Shown here: piece by piece, positions 36,370 to 48,884 of the stretch | Layout: each line of letters opens with the position of its first letter | How positions within the stretch are numbered: the first letter of the stretch is position 1 | Notes under the pieces: model-generated | What the model was told of the DNA's origin: nothing | Databases searched by the model: none | What the model saw: the letters and a program-made list of their open reading frames with translations, nothing else | Assembly: GCF_964340395.1 (NCBI RefSeq) | Contig: NC_135549.1 | Coordinates: forward strand, 992,501-1,056,500 | Direction of reading: 5' to 3' | From: Glandiceps talaboti | Taxonomy: Eukaryota; Hemichordata; Enteropneusta; Spengelidae | DNA length: 64,000 nucleotides | Position numbers and translations under genes: made by a program

Positions 36370-37258
36370 GTTTTAATTTAAATGTCTTTACCAGTATTTA
36401 TCAAGGGCAATCTTTCTGGTTAAAGTACTAGCAGTTATCCAGGGGTCATACTTAAATTTTATTTGGTAAAATTTCGGGTTTTTTGAGCTTCACTTGACCC
36501 TCTCTTCATTTTCTAAGTCAATTATTTATTTATCTTACATGCATTACTGTGTCGTTTCATATACTGGATAAAAATCTCAAACGTTTAGATTTTTTTTTAA
36601 AAAAAGACAAAATAAGGATTAGGAAAAGTACTTAAAGTCAATTAATTTTGTGATATTATTCCCTCAAAGCAAATTTATCGACACATTTTATGGATAAAAA
36701 GAATAGCTTCCATTTTGTCTTTGGTATTTTGACCTGTGTTTTTCCATATGTGTATATGTCATCAGTTTATCTATTTATAACATGGATTCAGTATATTTGA
36801 CACGATATAGTGTGACTCTAAAGTACATACTCATGGTTGTCACTTCCAGCTATGTTTGAAAATGTCAGATTTTCGTTGGCCATCTTATCATTAAACTTCA
36901 CAAATGAAAATGAAACTAGCGCAATCAAATTACAGAAAGAGAAGAGAAGAGATAACCTTACTGACAACATATTCTACTGTGAAATACTGTTCCATGTAAA
37001 TAGAGTTTGTAAGAACGACTAGTGTAAGAGTTAGGGAACAGATGACATTTACCGAATGTGAAGAACGATTAAATTTCATTTATGCAAATTATTAGATATG
37101 CCAGTGGAAAGTGATAGGTTTGTTTGTGTAACTGTTTTTAGAACACAAAATACCAGTTTATTTCATCAACAATAGCTTGTATGATAATATATGGTGACCT
37201 GCTGACTGTAAAGCCTTCTAATTGCGAATAATTATAATTGTAAATTATTACTTTACAG
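36370..37258. other. Unique sequence upstream of a candidate exon
   Basis: AT-rich single-copy sequence. A 61-codon frame at 36837-37022 is unsupported. Nothing else was recognised. Confidence 0.4.
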
Positions 37259-37321
37259 CTATTAAAGTTGGCACTCCTGGATTTAAGGAAAGTCTATCAG
37301 AAAGGTGCTTTACACGAACAA
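37259..37321 (+). CDS. Candidate 63-nt internal exon
   Basis: The acceptor TAAATTATTACTTTACAG and the strong donor CAA|GTAAGT bound 21 codons reading LLKLALLDLRKVYQKGALHE then Q, a helix-like peptide. Both ends are phase 0 in that frame. A second frame is also open, so the frame is not certain. The phase matches the candidate exon at 40203. Product not recognised. Confidence 0.42.
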
Positions 37322-37859
37322 GTAAGTTACATTTATTATAATGTGTAGAAATGCACACATTAATGTTTTCTAGTTAATTACAAGATAGAAATACACGACG
37401 TATGTTGTACAAAATCGTTTAAATTGAATTAGTTGGCGGTAATTCGAATTTATCTAGTCTTATGATAAAAGAAACAGCTTATCTCAATTGTGTGCATACA
37501 TATGGCAAATTAACTTTTACAATTCTTTATTCAATTATTATGTAATTCATTCCGTTAGCACGAGTCTACTGGAACTCGAAAAAAGGCACGGTCATTATCT
37601 TTTACTAAAATAAATTATCGATAGGGAGGGGTGAACAAATCTATTTGAAACTAGCTGGTTCCAGGACCAATCCAGTGACTCAAAAAATCTAGGGGTCCGT
37701 TCTGGTGTCCTGGTATTTTTAATGCTAATTGTTAACATTAATTACACTTTTTATAATGGAATACAACTAGATGTGTGTGACCAAAGCTGGTAAAATGTAA
37801 TCAATATATATAGAACACAGTACAACATTCGATAATTATGGTCTCATGGTTTTCAACTA

Positions 37860-37879
37860 CTATAGAGAATTCTCTATAG
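37860..37879. repeat. 20-bp perfect palindrome plus TAGTGGTCTG
   Basis: CTATAGAGAATTCTCTATAG is perfectly self-complementary. It overlaps TAGTGGTCTGAGG at its right, and TAGTGGTCTGGGG follows 37 bp later. Confidence 0.8.
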
Positions 37880-37949
37880 TGGTCTGAGGATAGACTAGTC
37901 ATTGCTGAAGATTAGTGGTCTGGGGTACCCCATTGGTGGGACCACAGGA

Positions 37950-40202
37950 TTGATATCACGACTCGCACCTTCACCAAACCTAAAGTATGATGCCCCTGTA
38001 CTAGAGACCAATCGCACTGACTTTGCAGTACCTGAAACATATACATTGTCTAAGTACATCCATCCCGTACAAGTAACTTGTCCTTTCTAGAGTCTAGCCA
38101 CCCTTTTCTGAAATCTACCCCACCAATGAAACTTGTACTGTTAGACCATAGACAGTGGAGGGGAGACCTTCTCTGCGCAACGCATATACTACGTATTTCA
38201 ATATATAGACATGTACACAGACAAGGAAGAGTATGTGGTCTATATCACGTGGCCTTGTTCGTACATATTTGAATATGCTGCGATTGTTACATACACAGTC
38301 ATCCTTTCATTACCATCTGTTACGGTTCATTCTTTGTGTTGCTTAAATAGGTAATTCAAATATATATCCAGTGACTGTGTGATTATACGAATCAATACCA
38401 GTAATTTTATCTGACCTTTACCTTGACCATATGTTCTATATTCCAAATAGTGTATTACGTCGTTATTGCAACGATGCTGTAAAAAACATGCGAATAGTTC
38501 ATTACGGCCTGTCAAAACACATCTACATTGAAATGTTTTATAGTGAAGGGTGTGAAAAGGGCGTTACTTGAATATATACTACCTATAAAGTATGACAGGG
38601 TCATTTATTGTTGGCAAAAAAACCCACATATACTACATGAAGATGAAAAATAACAACCACCATTCTTCCTGTATTACAATAGTGTTACGTTTTGACTCCC
38701 ATGGTTATGGTCTTTGTTGATAGATCAGTGTATTTCTTATTTACTCTTACTCCTACCTAATTGTCTATCGAAGTATGGAATCTAGCGGGCTTGTTGGCTT
38801 AATAATTAAAGGAATTAGCCACACAGGTATCGTCACTCACTCGTACGCACATACAAAGAGACACCGTACACTACAAGCTGTGTCGCAAATCAAAACCAGC
38901 TCTCGAATGAATTCTTTATTTGCCTTTTATCCCCTAATACAGGATTTTCGTGGTCTGAGTCTTAACCTACAAGTTAAAATGACGTCATTTATTCTAAATA
39001 TAAACTTGTTTTAAATAGATGATCTTTCACCTAAAGTCCTTGTTCTAGCATACAAGTGAACGTTCCACCAGAATATTCCAGATAGCATTTAAGATTTATG
39101 TTGTTCACACCAGTGGAAAAAGTAATATAAATAGTAATCTAAATACGAGTCATCTTGTTTACAAGTATTAGTCTATTTGTGTTCTCAAAACCCTTGGCAA
39201 TTGTTAGTTACCAACATTGCAATTAACCCAAGATTAGTAGGTAAATCAACATTTTGATAGATAACACTATTGTTGGCTCCTGTTTGTAAATGAGTAGGGC
39301 ACAGGTTAATGTTATGTTACTTTTCGTAAAATATGCCAAAAGTTTAAAATGTGACATTTCTGGATCGTAACAATTATAGTACTTTGAGTGAAATATAAAT
39401 ATGGGTACTCAAAGTCATATTGTGTTTACAACATTTACCACTGAAATTGATATGTAGCAACTCTGTGTGATGTTACAAAGGAATTGTAGTGATGAGTTAT
39501 GTTACTCTAGGGAAGTGTATTGCAGAAATTGTGTTGGCCTCAACCATAGACCCTACACGAAATTTCGAATAGGGTCTACGCCTCTACAAACCATTAAAAC
39601 ACATTGGCCGAAACTAGATAAAGTATGACATATACCTACAACATACACTCTTTGTTATATATGAATTCACATAACTAAAATAACGATAACCATATCAACA
39701 CTTAGTACTTTAAAAATGGATTGACAAGTGTATATATCAGAATGAACATGCTGGCAAAACATTCAGAATTAATTATAAAGAACAATTTGGCGAATGTGGT
39801 CTCTGGCTTTGAGTTTAATTTATCTTGTATATTATTGTATATTAACTTTTGGCAGATTTAGTTCTGAGACTTATTGTACATGGCATAATATTATGTATAT
39901 TACTGGCACTAGGACATTTATTCGCATTTGCCCTATTTACTATTTACTGGAATATTTATAACTACTTACAAAAATGGAATTCAGCAAAATACGAATCATG
40001 TCAAGGTACAACAATACTCTAAGTACGATCACCGCCAGCACCACTCATTAACCCACATCAGCACCAGCACCAGCAGGGTTGTCCATAGTCGTCCTAGGTA
40101 TAAAGTATATCATCAAACTAATGTAACCAATTTTTCTTCTATGACTTTGTGACCCTTTGAATCACTAGGACAACGTAGTACATTAATACAAAATTCTAAC
40201 AG
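37950..40202. other. Mostly unique sequence, no gene seen
   Basis: Single-copy AT-rich DNA between two candidate + exons, possibly an intron. A short CACCAGCAC repeat lies near 40050-40070. Open frames of 60-80 codons here lack splice support. Confidence 0.4.
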
Positions 40203-40261
40203 CGACGTAAACGACTTTTAAGCGGCCGTTTGCAGCTGCTAATGAAAGATATGCCACACAC
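40203..40261 (+). CDS. Candidate 59-nt internal exon
   Basis: After AATACAAAATTCTAACAG, 19 codons are open (RRKRLLSGRLQLLMKDMPH) plus two bases before the strong donor GTAAGT. The other two frames contain stops. It begins phase 0, as required to follow 37259-37321, and ends in phase 2. The acceptor has a weak pyrimidine tract. Product not recognised. Confidence 0.33.
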
Positions 40262-41016
40262 GTAAGTAATTTGGCAGCTATAAAGAAATCGACAGGCATT
40301 AAGAATAGTGTTTTTATCCAATTGCAAATTAAGCTAGTATGCTTGTAAAGTTAACACTGAATACAGGCAGCTTTCATCTAAATTGTTGTGGTACAGAAAA
40401 ATCACTTTGGTCCTTTAATACTTGTATCATCTTTCGAAATGATACCATGATACTCTAGCATGTGTGACGATTCGAACATTTCGTGAGTCTACCTTTGTAG
40501 TGTTTTTTTGGAGGGGGGAGCAATCGCCGACTAACGGTGCACAAAAACTATAATCTACAACCGCCTCACCATTTAGACAACCTCACAACCGTCTTCAATT
40601 TCTGAATGACAATGCCACCTGCGGCACAGTGTTTCCTGCAGCTGTACATCAAATCGATATCAATGTAATATTTCACTAGTACAGTAACACAAGTTTCCCT
40701 GTAGAATTATCAAAGCTACTCCAAGTAGTATCGTATAAAATCAATATTTGTCCTGGGTTCACATCGCTATTAACTACAAATACAATACGAAATATACGTA
40801 TGACAAAACGTTAGTAATAAAATGCGTTGTATACATCCCTCAGTGTTATCTTGTGATATGATTCTGTCCACCTCACCTCGTGTAAAAGTCAAGTTAAATG
40901 ATACGACGTTAGTGGCGCATCATCACTTCTACATCAACCACTTCACATGCATTTTTTATATATATTTAGATGTAAATGTACTGAGTAGCGGGTTCAAATG
41001 ATTTGTTACACAAATG

Positions 41017-41169
41017 TTAGCAAAAGTGACGTTGAATAAAGTGCCAATGTTCATATTGAATCGCTTTCATCATTGGATCCTGTACGATGTAGATCCACCC
41101 ATCGCCAATCTCTTGCTTGAATAAACTGACTCTCCCAATGTAAAGTGCTGCCTTCAACGTTTCAGATAC
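41017..41169 (-). CDS. Candidate terminal exon, unrecognised gene
   Basis: On the - strand, acceptor TTTCAGCCTTTACAG opens 50 codons and TAA at 41019-41017. The peptide starts VSETLKAALYIGRVSLFKQE, then has a GWIYIV segment and ends HWHFIQRHFC. A second in-frame acceptor nine bases upstream would add PLQ. The composition (Trp, Cys, His, balanced codons) is protein-like. The exon at 42412-42509 lies upstream on the same strand. Family not recognised. Confidence 0.48.
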   Translation of the reverse strand, partial: VSETLKAALYIGRVSLFKQEIGDGWIYIVQDPMMKAIQYEHWHFIQRHFC

Positions 41170-41586
41170 CTGTAAAGGCTGAAATAAACATAAATCATAT
41201 CGGCAACAGTTCATGTAAATTAGTTTTAATATATTATCGAACTGATATGATGGATTTGCACAAATCGTCATAATGCTTCCAAGATAAACACAGTATTTCT
41301 AGTGATCGACAATAAACGGAAAGTTTTCAAGTGTGAATACATTTATAGCCTCGACACATTGATCAAAAAGGTCACACAGACTAAAATGTTTGATGAAAAG
41401 TAGACTATTAGAGTATATGGTGGAGCAGCGCGCGTGTCTGGAAATTCTTGATGACTTGGTGAATACATTACCGAGGTTAAATCAAACTCCATTCTTATGT
41501 GTGTGTGTGTATATATATATATATACATAGAGTTTCATTCTTCCTTCGCCAAGTAGAGTGCTCGATCACCTTGGAGAGCTATCATA

Positions 41587-41671
41587 CATAAAAATGAAAG
41601 AAGACGAGTCTGATATTACATTGTGGATTTACACCAATGTAATATCAGACTCGTCTTCTTTCATGTTTATA
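41587..41671. repeat. Perfect 30-bp hairpin
   Basis: ATGAAAGAAGACGAGTCTGA and the following TATTACATTG (41594-41623) are exactly complementary to 41635-41664, with an 11-base loop. An imperfect extension continues into flanking AT repeats. It could be a tiny foldback element or a double-stranded RNA source. The loop and stem do not look like a typical imperfect animal microRNA precursor. Confidence 0.85.
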
Positions 41672-42411
41672 TATATATATATATATATTGTGATGTATCG
41701 GCTACGAATCCTGGTTACATGGCTTTAATAATATGCTGCAGTCCTACAAACATATAGTTCGTTACACTAACTGAAGTTAGGGATAAATTGAGAACATGGT
41801 CTTTGAAAAAAAGAAACAAGTCATGGTTCTTTAGTTCTTAAATAATCTAGATAATTCTATTAGTATTTGGCGCCATAAATTCAATCTGTATGCCAACAAC
41901 ATTTCGATGATCAAATTTTAAAACGCCTTTATTCGAGCGGAATAATAAAGAGATAAATTTTTCAACGCAAGTGGCATTTCTGTCAATTGTGATTTTCTAA
42001 GCCATTTCCCAGGTTGTAGAAATACGGCATGATGTGTTCTATCACCTTACCATAATATCATTCACTTCTATAAATCAATGTTTAAAGTTCCAAGGTCTAG
42101 TCACGTGATCAAGAATGTTTGCTCATTTTTTTGTCATGTAATTTTTTTTAAAGTATGCATGTATAACAATAGTTGTGGAACAAGTTGTAGTTTACCTGCT
42201 CGTCATCGTTTGATCGATGGCCACCGAAATGTACAGGTTTCAGTACACGGGTCCCAGTCACCGGGAGGCACCAGCGAGGCACAATTTCCATCTCTGCTTT
42301 TAATTAATTAATTTACTTACATTGTAATTGGCAACTTAGGGAAGAAACACACAGAAGGATAGGGCATATATTGTCTTGTCCGACCATTACATTTTGTAAA
42401 AGATATCTTAC

Positions 42412-42509
42412 ATTACTGTGTGATGGATGATAGGGGGAGTTAGCGCCAGAAGAGCGATCGGTTGTTCATCTTGCATGAGGATTTGAAGACGTAAATGTTC
42501 ATATTGGAG
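42412..42509 (-). CDS. Candidate internal exon, unrecognised gene
   Basis: On the - strand, acceptor TACTACAAATATTACAG opens 32 codons (LQYEHLRLQILMQDEQPIAL, then LALTPPIIHHTV) plus two bases before GTAAGA. If a weaker GTAATG five bases earlier is the donor, the exon would end in phase 0 and join directly to 41017-41169. Otherwise another exon lies between. Gln/Leu/Pro content and use of all codon types look coding. Product not recognised. Confidence 0.42.
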
Positions 42510-43309
42510 CTGTAATATTTGTAGTATACGCAATGCAAACGTTTTGGGAATGTATTACTGAGTTGTATGCTTACGATTTTCACCAGGTTCAATTGATAAA
42601 ATATAAATGCATTGCATTTTGTAATAAATGCAATTTTGAAGAGCTGCTTCTTCTTGTCGTAGATGTATGATGCCCTTGGGCAATGTTAATTCCACTTGCC
42701 CAGCAAGCAACTTCCCTGGGCTGTTCATATCTGAAACTATGTCGAGTTAGCATCTTTATAGGGAGGCACGTCTAAATCTTTCGACTTGATATTCCTTGCC
42801 ATTTAAGGGCGTAGTGTAGAAACTCAGAATAGTGATTTCAGGAAGGGCACAGTGAAGTTGTTACTATAAAGTTCAAGTGCACACTAACCTTGACGTTGGC
42901 CATTCACAAAGTGCGCGCAGCAACCTTGATGTTACCATTCATAAAGTTTATGAAGAGCACAATAACCTTGAGAACACGTGTTTCATGATCCGAAAACAAT
43001 TAGGTGACCTCTGAATGACCAACAAGCAAAAAGTTGAAGTAGCATGATGATTGGTAAATGTAATGGAACAAGTCTGATGTGACGGCTGTCAAAGAATACT
43101 AAATGGATTGTCGGATAAGGTCACGCAGTTTTTACTAGGCTGTCAAATTGAGGTTTGTATGTCTTCAAACAAGTCACAGATCAAAGACATATTTTAACTC
43201 GCATAATCTACATTGACCGACTACGAAGACAGTTTCATGTTAACTAAACTATCGTGACAACATTTCTAGTTTGAAACTTTGGATGTGAATGACAAAGTAC
43301 AAAAAACAG

Positions 43310-44157
43310 TGCCAAAGACGTTGTAGCAACTGTATTTAGCTGTTGTTATGGGCGTGGTCTTGTTGCTAGGCATATCTGCAAACATTTTCGGAATCTTTAG
43401 TCCCTTACCTATCTACCCTTCCGAGTTTTCATCTTTGCAATATAAACCATCATTTGGATGTTGCTATGGGCGTGGTCTTGTTGCTCGGCATATCGACATA
43501 CATTTTTTTATTCACTTGCCTACCTGTCTTTGTTATCCTTGTAATATGCATTATCACTTCACTGTTGCTAGGGCGTGACCATGGTTGTTAGGGCCAGTTG
43601 TGTCAAAATGTTTTGAATAAAAACTGCAGATAACACCGCCAGAAACATCCTTACCACGTTTCAGCCACATTCACCATGCAGTTTTCAACGTATCAGTTTT
43701 TGACCAACATTGAGATTTTTAGACCTAATTTGCATATTGCTGACGGGATGATCATAAACAATTCGTAAACTAAACACCCCTTCGAACGTTCCCACAAAAT
43801 CTCAGCCCCATCTGCTCAGTAATTTTGGAATTATAGAGTTTTGACCAAAAAGACACAGTTTTAGCCCTAATTTGCATATCACTGATGAGATCATCATATC
43901 AAGAATACTTCTTAATCTAAACACCCCTTAAAACATTCCCACCAAATCTCAGCCCTATCCGCATCCAATCTGCCCAGTAGTTTTGGGAGGTTAAGTTTTG
44001 TGACCAAACATCACATTTTTTGACCAAAAACACATCTCTGATGCGATTATTTTCATTTGAACACTTTTCATTTGAACAATTTTCCATCTGCACATCCTAA
44101 GTAATGTTTCCACCAAATACCAAGGCAATCGGTCTTGCTGTTTTTGACTTTAAATCG

Positions 44158-44217
<60 letters not shown>

Positions 44218-44280
44218 AACAAACAAACATTTCACCATGCCTATAGCACTACTGAACCTCAGTTCAGTTGTGCTAAAAAC
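43310..44280 (+). mobile_element. Pearl/Helentron-like non-autonomous element, copy 2
   Basis: The most complete copy. It starts near GACGTTGTAGCAACTGTA, has three cores of about 105-118 bp each with TTGCTATGGGCGTGGTCTTG, then a body with two related segments (CCACCAAATCTCAGCCC-type), then (AC)n at 44162-44214. It ends with the hairpin CTGAAC-CTCA-GTTCAG (44252-44267) and CTAA at 44273-44276. A hairpin a few bases before CTRR is the signature of Helitron 3' ends. There is no coding capacity. Confidence 0.68.
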
Positions 44281-44579
44281 GAAAATATTACAGGTAAATG
44301 TAACCTACTTTATATTTGATGAAATGTTAAATGTTTCACTTGATTGATGACTACATATATTGTTAACACAGCCTCCAGTCATCTTTCTGTTCTACTTTAA
44401 ATGATTAAATTTGTGATCAAATTGTAAATTATTACTATTTAAATTTTAAACAACCACGGCGAACGTACAAACAATGTAATCCTCATGGAAACCGAGGGAC
44501 AAATATGTTGTCAAGACAACAATCGAGGATTCCGAAACCAATGAATATGGTGTCGTGATTCTACATGTTTAGTATTTTC

Positions 44580-44601
44580 TCAGACCACTAAGGGGTCTGA
44601 G
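44580..44601. repeat. Back-to-back CTCAGACC ends
   Basis: CTCAGACCACTAAGGGGTCTGAG is an imperfect palindrome with the CAGACCACTA motif seen at 3768. GTTTAGTATTTTCTCAGAC precedes it and recurs near 45139. Confidence 0.6.
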
Positions 44602-45239
44602 GTGTTTTAAAAGATAGCGTGTCTGGAAAACAATTGTCCTCAAGGCGTCTTTTTGTTTCAAATTTACGGATGTAAGCGTCATTCACGTAATTTACATATA
44701 GTTATGTTTCGACAATAGACATTCTAAGTTTTCCTGTACAGTGATTTGTAAAATTTAAAACAGTCAACTCCTGGCCCTGGCCTTGGGGTGAGGCGGCCAG
44801 ACCGAACTCATCAGGGCTTTGATAAATAAAGTCAGTTACTAGTATACTACATACATCGTCTCGTATACAGTTTATCATTTTACTACACGTCATGAATTTG
44901 TAATTACCATGTTTGGGTTCAGACATGACGCTGTTTATACACGTCGCCAAACACCCGGTTACAGAAAATCTTATTGCAATAGCTGACATGGGTGTCAAGA
45001 CAATAATTTAGACATGCTTTTATAAATTTATGCCATCTCGTTTCCATAGGTATTGTTATCATTCTTCCTGAGAATAAGAGAGTTTAGTGACGAGGACATC
45101 ACATTTTAGATACGACGGAAGAATGTCATGACTGTAACTGTTTAGTATTTTCTCAGACGACTAATTGTCAAGAATGTGAATCAAGTCATAGTCAAAAAGA
45201 TTAACACTGGCAAAAAGAAAGATAGAAAAACAGAGACAG

Positions 45240-45292
45240 ACAAAGAAAGAAAGAAAGAAAGAAAGCAAGCAAGCAAGAAAGAAAGAAACAAA
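45240..45292. repeat. (GAAA)n/(GCAA)n microsatellite
   Basis: Short compound tetranucleotide run. Confidence 0.9.
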
Positions 45293-45361
45293 TAAACCGA
45301 CAAATGAACTGTTTTGCAAGACAGCAAAATATAACAAAAGCAGTGGCCAAACACCTTCAAT

Positions 45362-46085
45362 GATTTCAATCAAAAACTTGGTAAAAAACAGAGCCAAAGG
45401 CGAAAATCGTTTATCCACCTGCTGATCCACACTAGGTATAGGTGTTCATTCGCTGAATGATTATCCAGTTGCCTATCCAGTCCTGGTGTTATCTTTGTGA
45501 TGTACATCATCAGATGGCTGTTGCTATGGGCGTGGTCTCGTTGCTACGTATATTTGCATACACTTTTAGAATGTTTATTCAGTTGTCTATTAATCCCTGT
45601 TATCTTTGCAATATATGCGAGCGTTTGGCTGTTGCTATAGGCGTGGTCTTGTTACTAGGCACATTTACATACCTTTTTGGAATGTTTAGTCAGTTGTCTA
45701 TTACTCCCTGTTGTTATCTTTGCAATATTTGCCATCGTTTGGCTGTTGCTATGGCCGTTGTTATTAGGAACATTTGCATATACTTTTTGAATGTTTGGTC
45801 ACTTGTCTAAGAATCATGTCATGAACAAATCTTAATTTACACACCCCTAAGTACGTGCCCACCAATTACGGACCAATCTGTCAAGTAGTTTTTGAGTTTA
45901 ATTTTTTTTAAACCAAAAATGACATTATTGACATACCTGTGATGCGATCATTTTGCTTTGAACAATTTCCCAACTATACACAAAAAATAATGTCCCCACT
46001 ATATACCAAATGAATGAAATAGCACACACACACACACCGTACACAGCCACCACACCATGCTTATCAGTTCAGTTATGCTAACAAA
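45362..46085 (+). mobile_element. Pearl/Helentron-like non-autonomous element, copy 3
   Basis: Three tandem cores begin at about 45516, 45627 and 45741 (spacings 111 and 114), each starting GGCTGTTGCTAT followed by GGCGTGGTC or a variant. Then a shortened body, a short (AC)n and TTCAGTTATGCTAA at about 46062-46075. The 3' hairpin has lost its left arm. Confidence 0.62.
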
Positions 46086-46254
46086 TACCATTTTTGGTAC
46101 AGCCAGTTGGAAAAAACGTCACCTTGTAACTATATGTGTAATATTAATAATAATGTGTTTGACAAAGAGATGACGCAGAACCATTCCACAGGATGTATCA
46201 TCCGACTGTGGCTACATGTAGCTATACAATCCTCAGTTGTACAATTTGAAAGAG

Positions 46255-46885
46255 CTTGTACCTGTAGACTGTCTCACAGCTAGTACCTGTAGGCTGTCGC
46301 ACAGCTTGTATCTGTAGGCTGTCTCACAGCTAGTACCTGTAGACTGTCTCACAGCTAGTACCTGTAGGCTGTCTCACAGCTTGTACCTGTAGACTGTCTC
46401 ACAGCTAGTACCTGTAGGCTGTCTCACAGCTTGTACCTGTAGACTGTCTCACAGCTAGTACCTGTAGGCTGTCACACAGCTTGTACCTGTAGACTGTCTC
46501 ACAGCTAGTACCTGTAGGCTGTCTCACAGCTAGTACCTGTAGGCTGTCTCACAGCTAGTACCTGTAGGCTGTCACACAGCTTGTACCTGTAGACTGTCTC
46601 ACAGCTAGTACCTGTAGGCTGTCTCACAGCTTGTACCTGTAGGCTGTCTCACAGCTAGTACCTGTAGGCTGTCTCACAGCTAGTACCTGTAGACTGTCTC
46701 ACAGCTTGTACCTGTAGGCTGACTCACAGCTAGTACCTGTAGGCTGTCTCACAGCTAGTACCTGTAAGCTGTCTCACAGCTTGTACATGTACCTGTAGGC
46801 TGACTCACAGCTAGTACCTGTAAGCTGTCTCACAGCTTGTACCTGTAGGCTTAGGCTATCTCACAGCTTGTACCTGTAGGCTGTC
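46255..46885. repeat. 25-bp minisatellite array
   Basis: About 25 units of CTAGTACCTGTAGGCTGTCT followed by CACAG. CTAGTACC and CTTGTACC versions alternate over much of the array, so a 50-bp dimer appears to be a secondary unit. Confidence 0.94.
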
Positions 46886-46889
46886 TCAA

Positions 46890-48884
46890 TTAATTGGACA
46901 ATCATATTGTTTGGTTAGTAGTATTATATATAATATCTCTCTTATCAATTCATCTGTATCATACTGCATGGGTGAAATATGAATTCATACTATAAAAATT
47001 AACACTGTAAATCATTCAAACCCTATCAGATGGAAGATTACTTATTACCTTCCTGTTAAAAATAGATATTAAGATGTACTTTAGCAATATTTTAGAAAAT
47101 ACCCAATGGACCAAAATAGTTACTTTATTTAGCTCCAAGATTTAATGAATATGATGTTTATCAATTAAATTAAAAAAATACATTCATTACTTGATTATTG
47201 TTAAAAGACATTCATCAAGTAAGTATCGAAATTGGCAATTAATCATATTCCCACTTGAATATGAATGAAATAGCACTACTGACAGAAAATACACAGGACT
47301 GTATCTAGTTACAATTACTAGTAAGGTTTCACACCTATTGTGTTCGGGTATGTGAACAATTTTATACAGAATGTCAATCAACAAATCTTTTGTTTAAAAT
47401 GGATAAAAATAATGCAAATATGACAGAAATAGCCATTTCCTATAAGAATGTTGATGTAGGTGTATAGTTCCCATGGGAACGACAGTAGCAGGATAATTGT
47501 GTGCGTAGTGTTGGGTTGTGTATGTTGGCAACTGTTCTCAAATTACTAAAGAGCTGAGCAAACCATGCTAAAGTGACAGTTGATGAAAGGAAGCATACAT
47601 TACAGGTTGTCTAAATATATCTAAGACATAGTATTGTATCGCTTTGTAAACACTGCACACAAGACTTCAGCAGCATACAGTCATTTACTTAGCAATATTC
47701 TATTTTTCCATCTGCGGCACAAACATAAGAAACTGTATGACTGTTCAAATGTAATATTTCTGACAAAATACACAAGATTGTCTAGTTAAGCAAAAAGGTC
47801 ATTCCAAGTCATCAAACATCACTATCTGACCTTTCACTCAATTCTCTTGGAAATTACTTTTGTCACTTACAGAAGTAGCATGAACATAAACTATGTCATA
47901 TAAAGCTCTCAGTAAGCACAGCTTTCTGTATCTAATACTCTTTTTTGATGGATTCAATGAAAACATTTTAAGTGTGCACTTAAACTATTTTCACACACTT
48001 GTAGCCAAACTTACAACATGATAATAATACCATGATACATTAGTACATCAGAGAAGAGTTTGCCTGGTCTCTTTTGCAAAAACAGTAAATATGATATGAT
48101 GAACAGTAGCTTAAAATATTAATATGTTGAAGAATTTCATTTATATAAAACAGAAAACAGTCCATAGTAATGTGCTTCAAAAACATTTAAAGATGTGACC
48201 ATTTACTCCATCAAATGTAGACTGATTTGATTTTCCCTCCCAAGGATGAGCGTAACATTTGAAATGTAAATGAAAAAAATTGATATGAATCACGTCTCAT
48301 AAACGCTATCATGTAATACTAGGAAACATATTTTCCTTGTCCATCTTCTTGTATGCAAATCTAGTTTGAAAAAAATATGTTTTAGGCTATTTCCATTTGT
48401 TTGTTGTATATTTCATGTTGCATGTTTCATCATCTGGGCTATCATAAAATGTTTTGACTATAATGATGATTGATGTGTAATACTCAAGATTTATGGAATA
48501 TAATCCCTTGTTTGATGTTCAATTTCTTAATTGTACATTGAACATTGAATAGACTATATGTCTCATTCATTGATGTATTTCTCTCTGTTTCTATTGTCAT
48601 AAAAACATGTTCATCATCCTTTGCCTTGAGGGAAGGCAGACCGAGTGTAGACATTTTTGTTTTGTTTAAAACATCTGGGCCAGACACACACGCGCACACA
48701 TACTTTGACTACAAGAAGAGCATATGTATCTCCATGTGCGATCTCAAGCTCCTTTGTTCACATGCACACACACATTGACAACATTTTGGAGCACATGGAA
48801 AATGCTGCAGCACATTCTATTCAAAATATACCTTTTGGAAATGACTGAAATGAGAGCATACATTTCCCATTGGGAGAGGACTTA
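46890..48884. other. Unique sequence, no secure gene
   Basis: AT-rich single-copy DNA. On the - strand, 47877-47931 is open into a GTAAGT donor but its acceptor is poor, so I do not call it. A short frame at 48545-48778 is unsupported. Confidence 0.4.

Noticed and set aside
39928-40152. A - strand hydrophobic frame ending at GTAAGT (39965) and the overlapping + strand frame
   Set aside because: The acceptor is poor and the hydrophobicity follows from T-rich sequence; the + frame covers a CACCAG repeat.
44702-44998. 98-codon - strand frame
   Set aside because: No splice sites, no recognised motif; it lies between mobile-element fragments.
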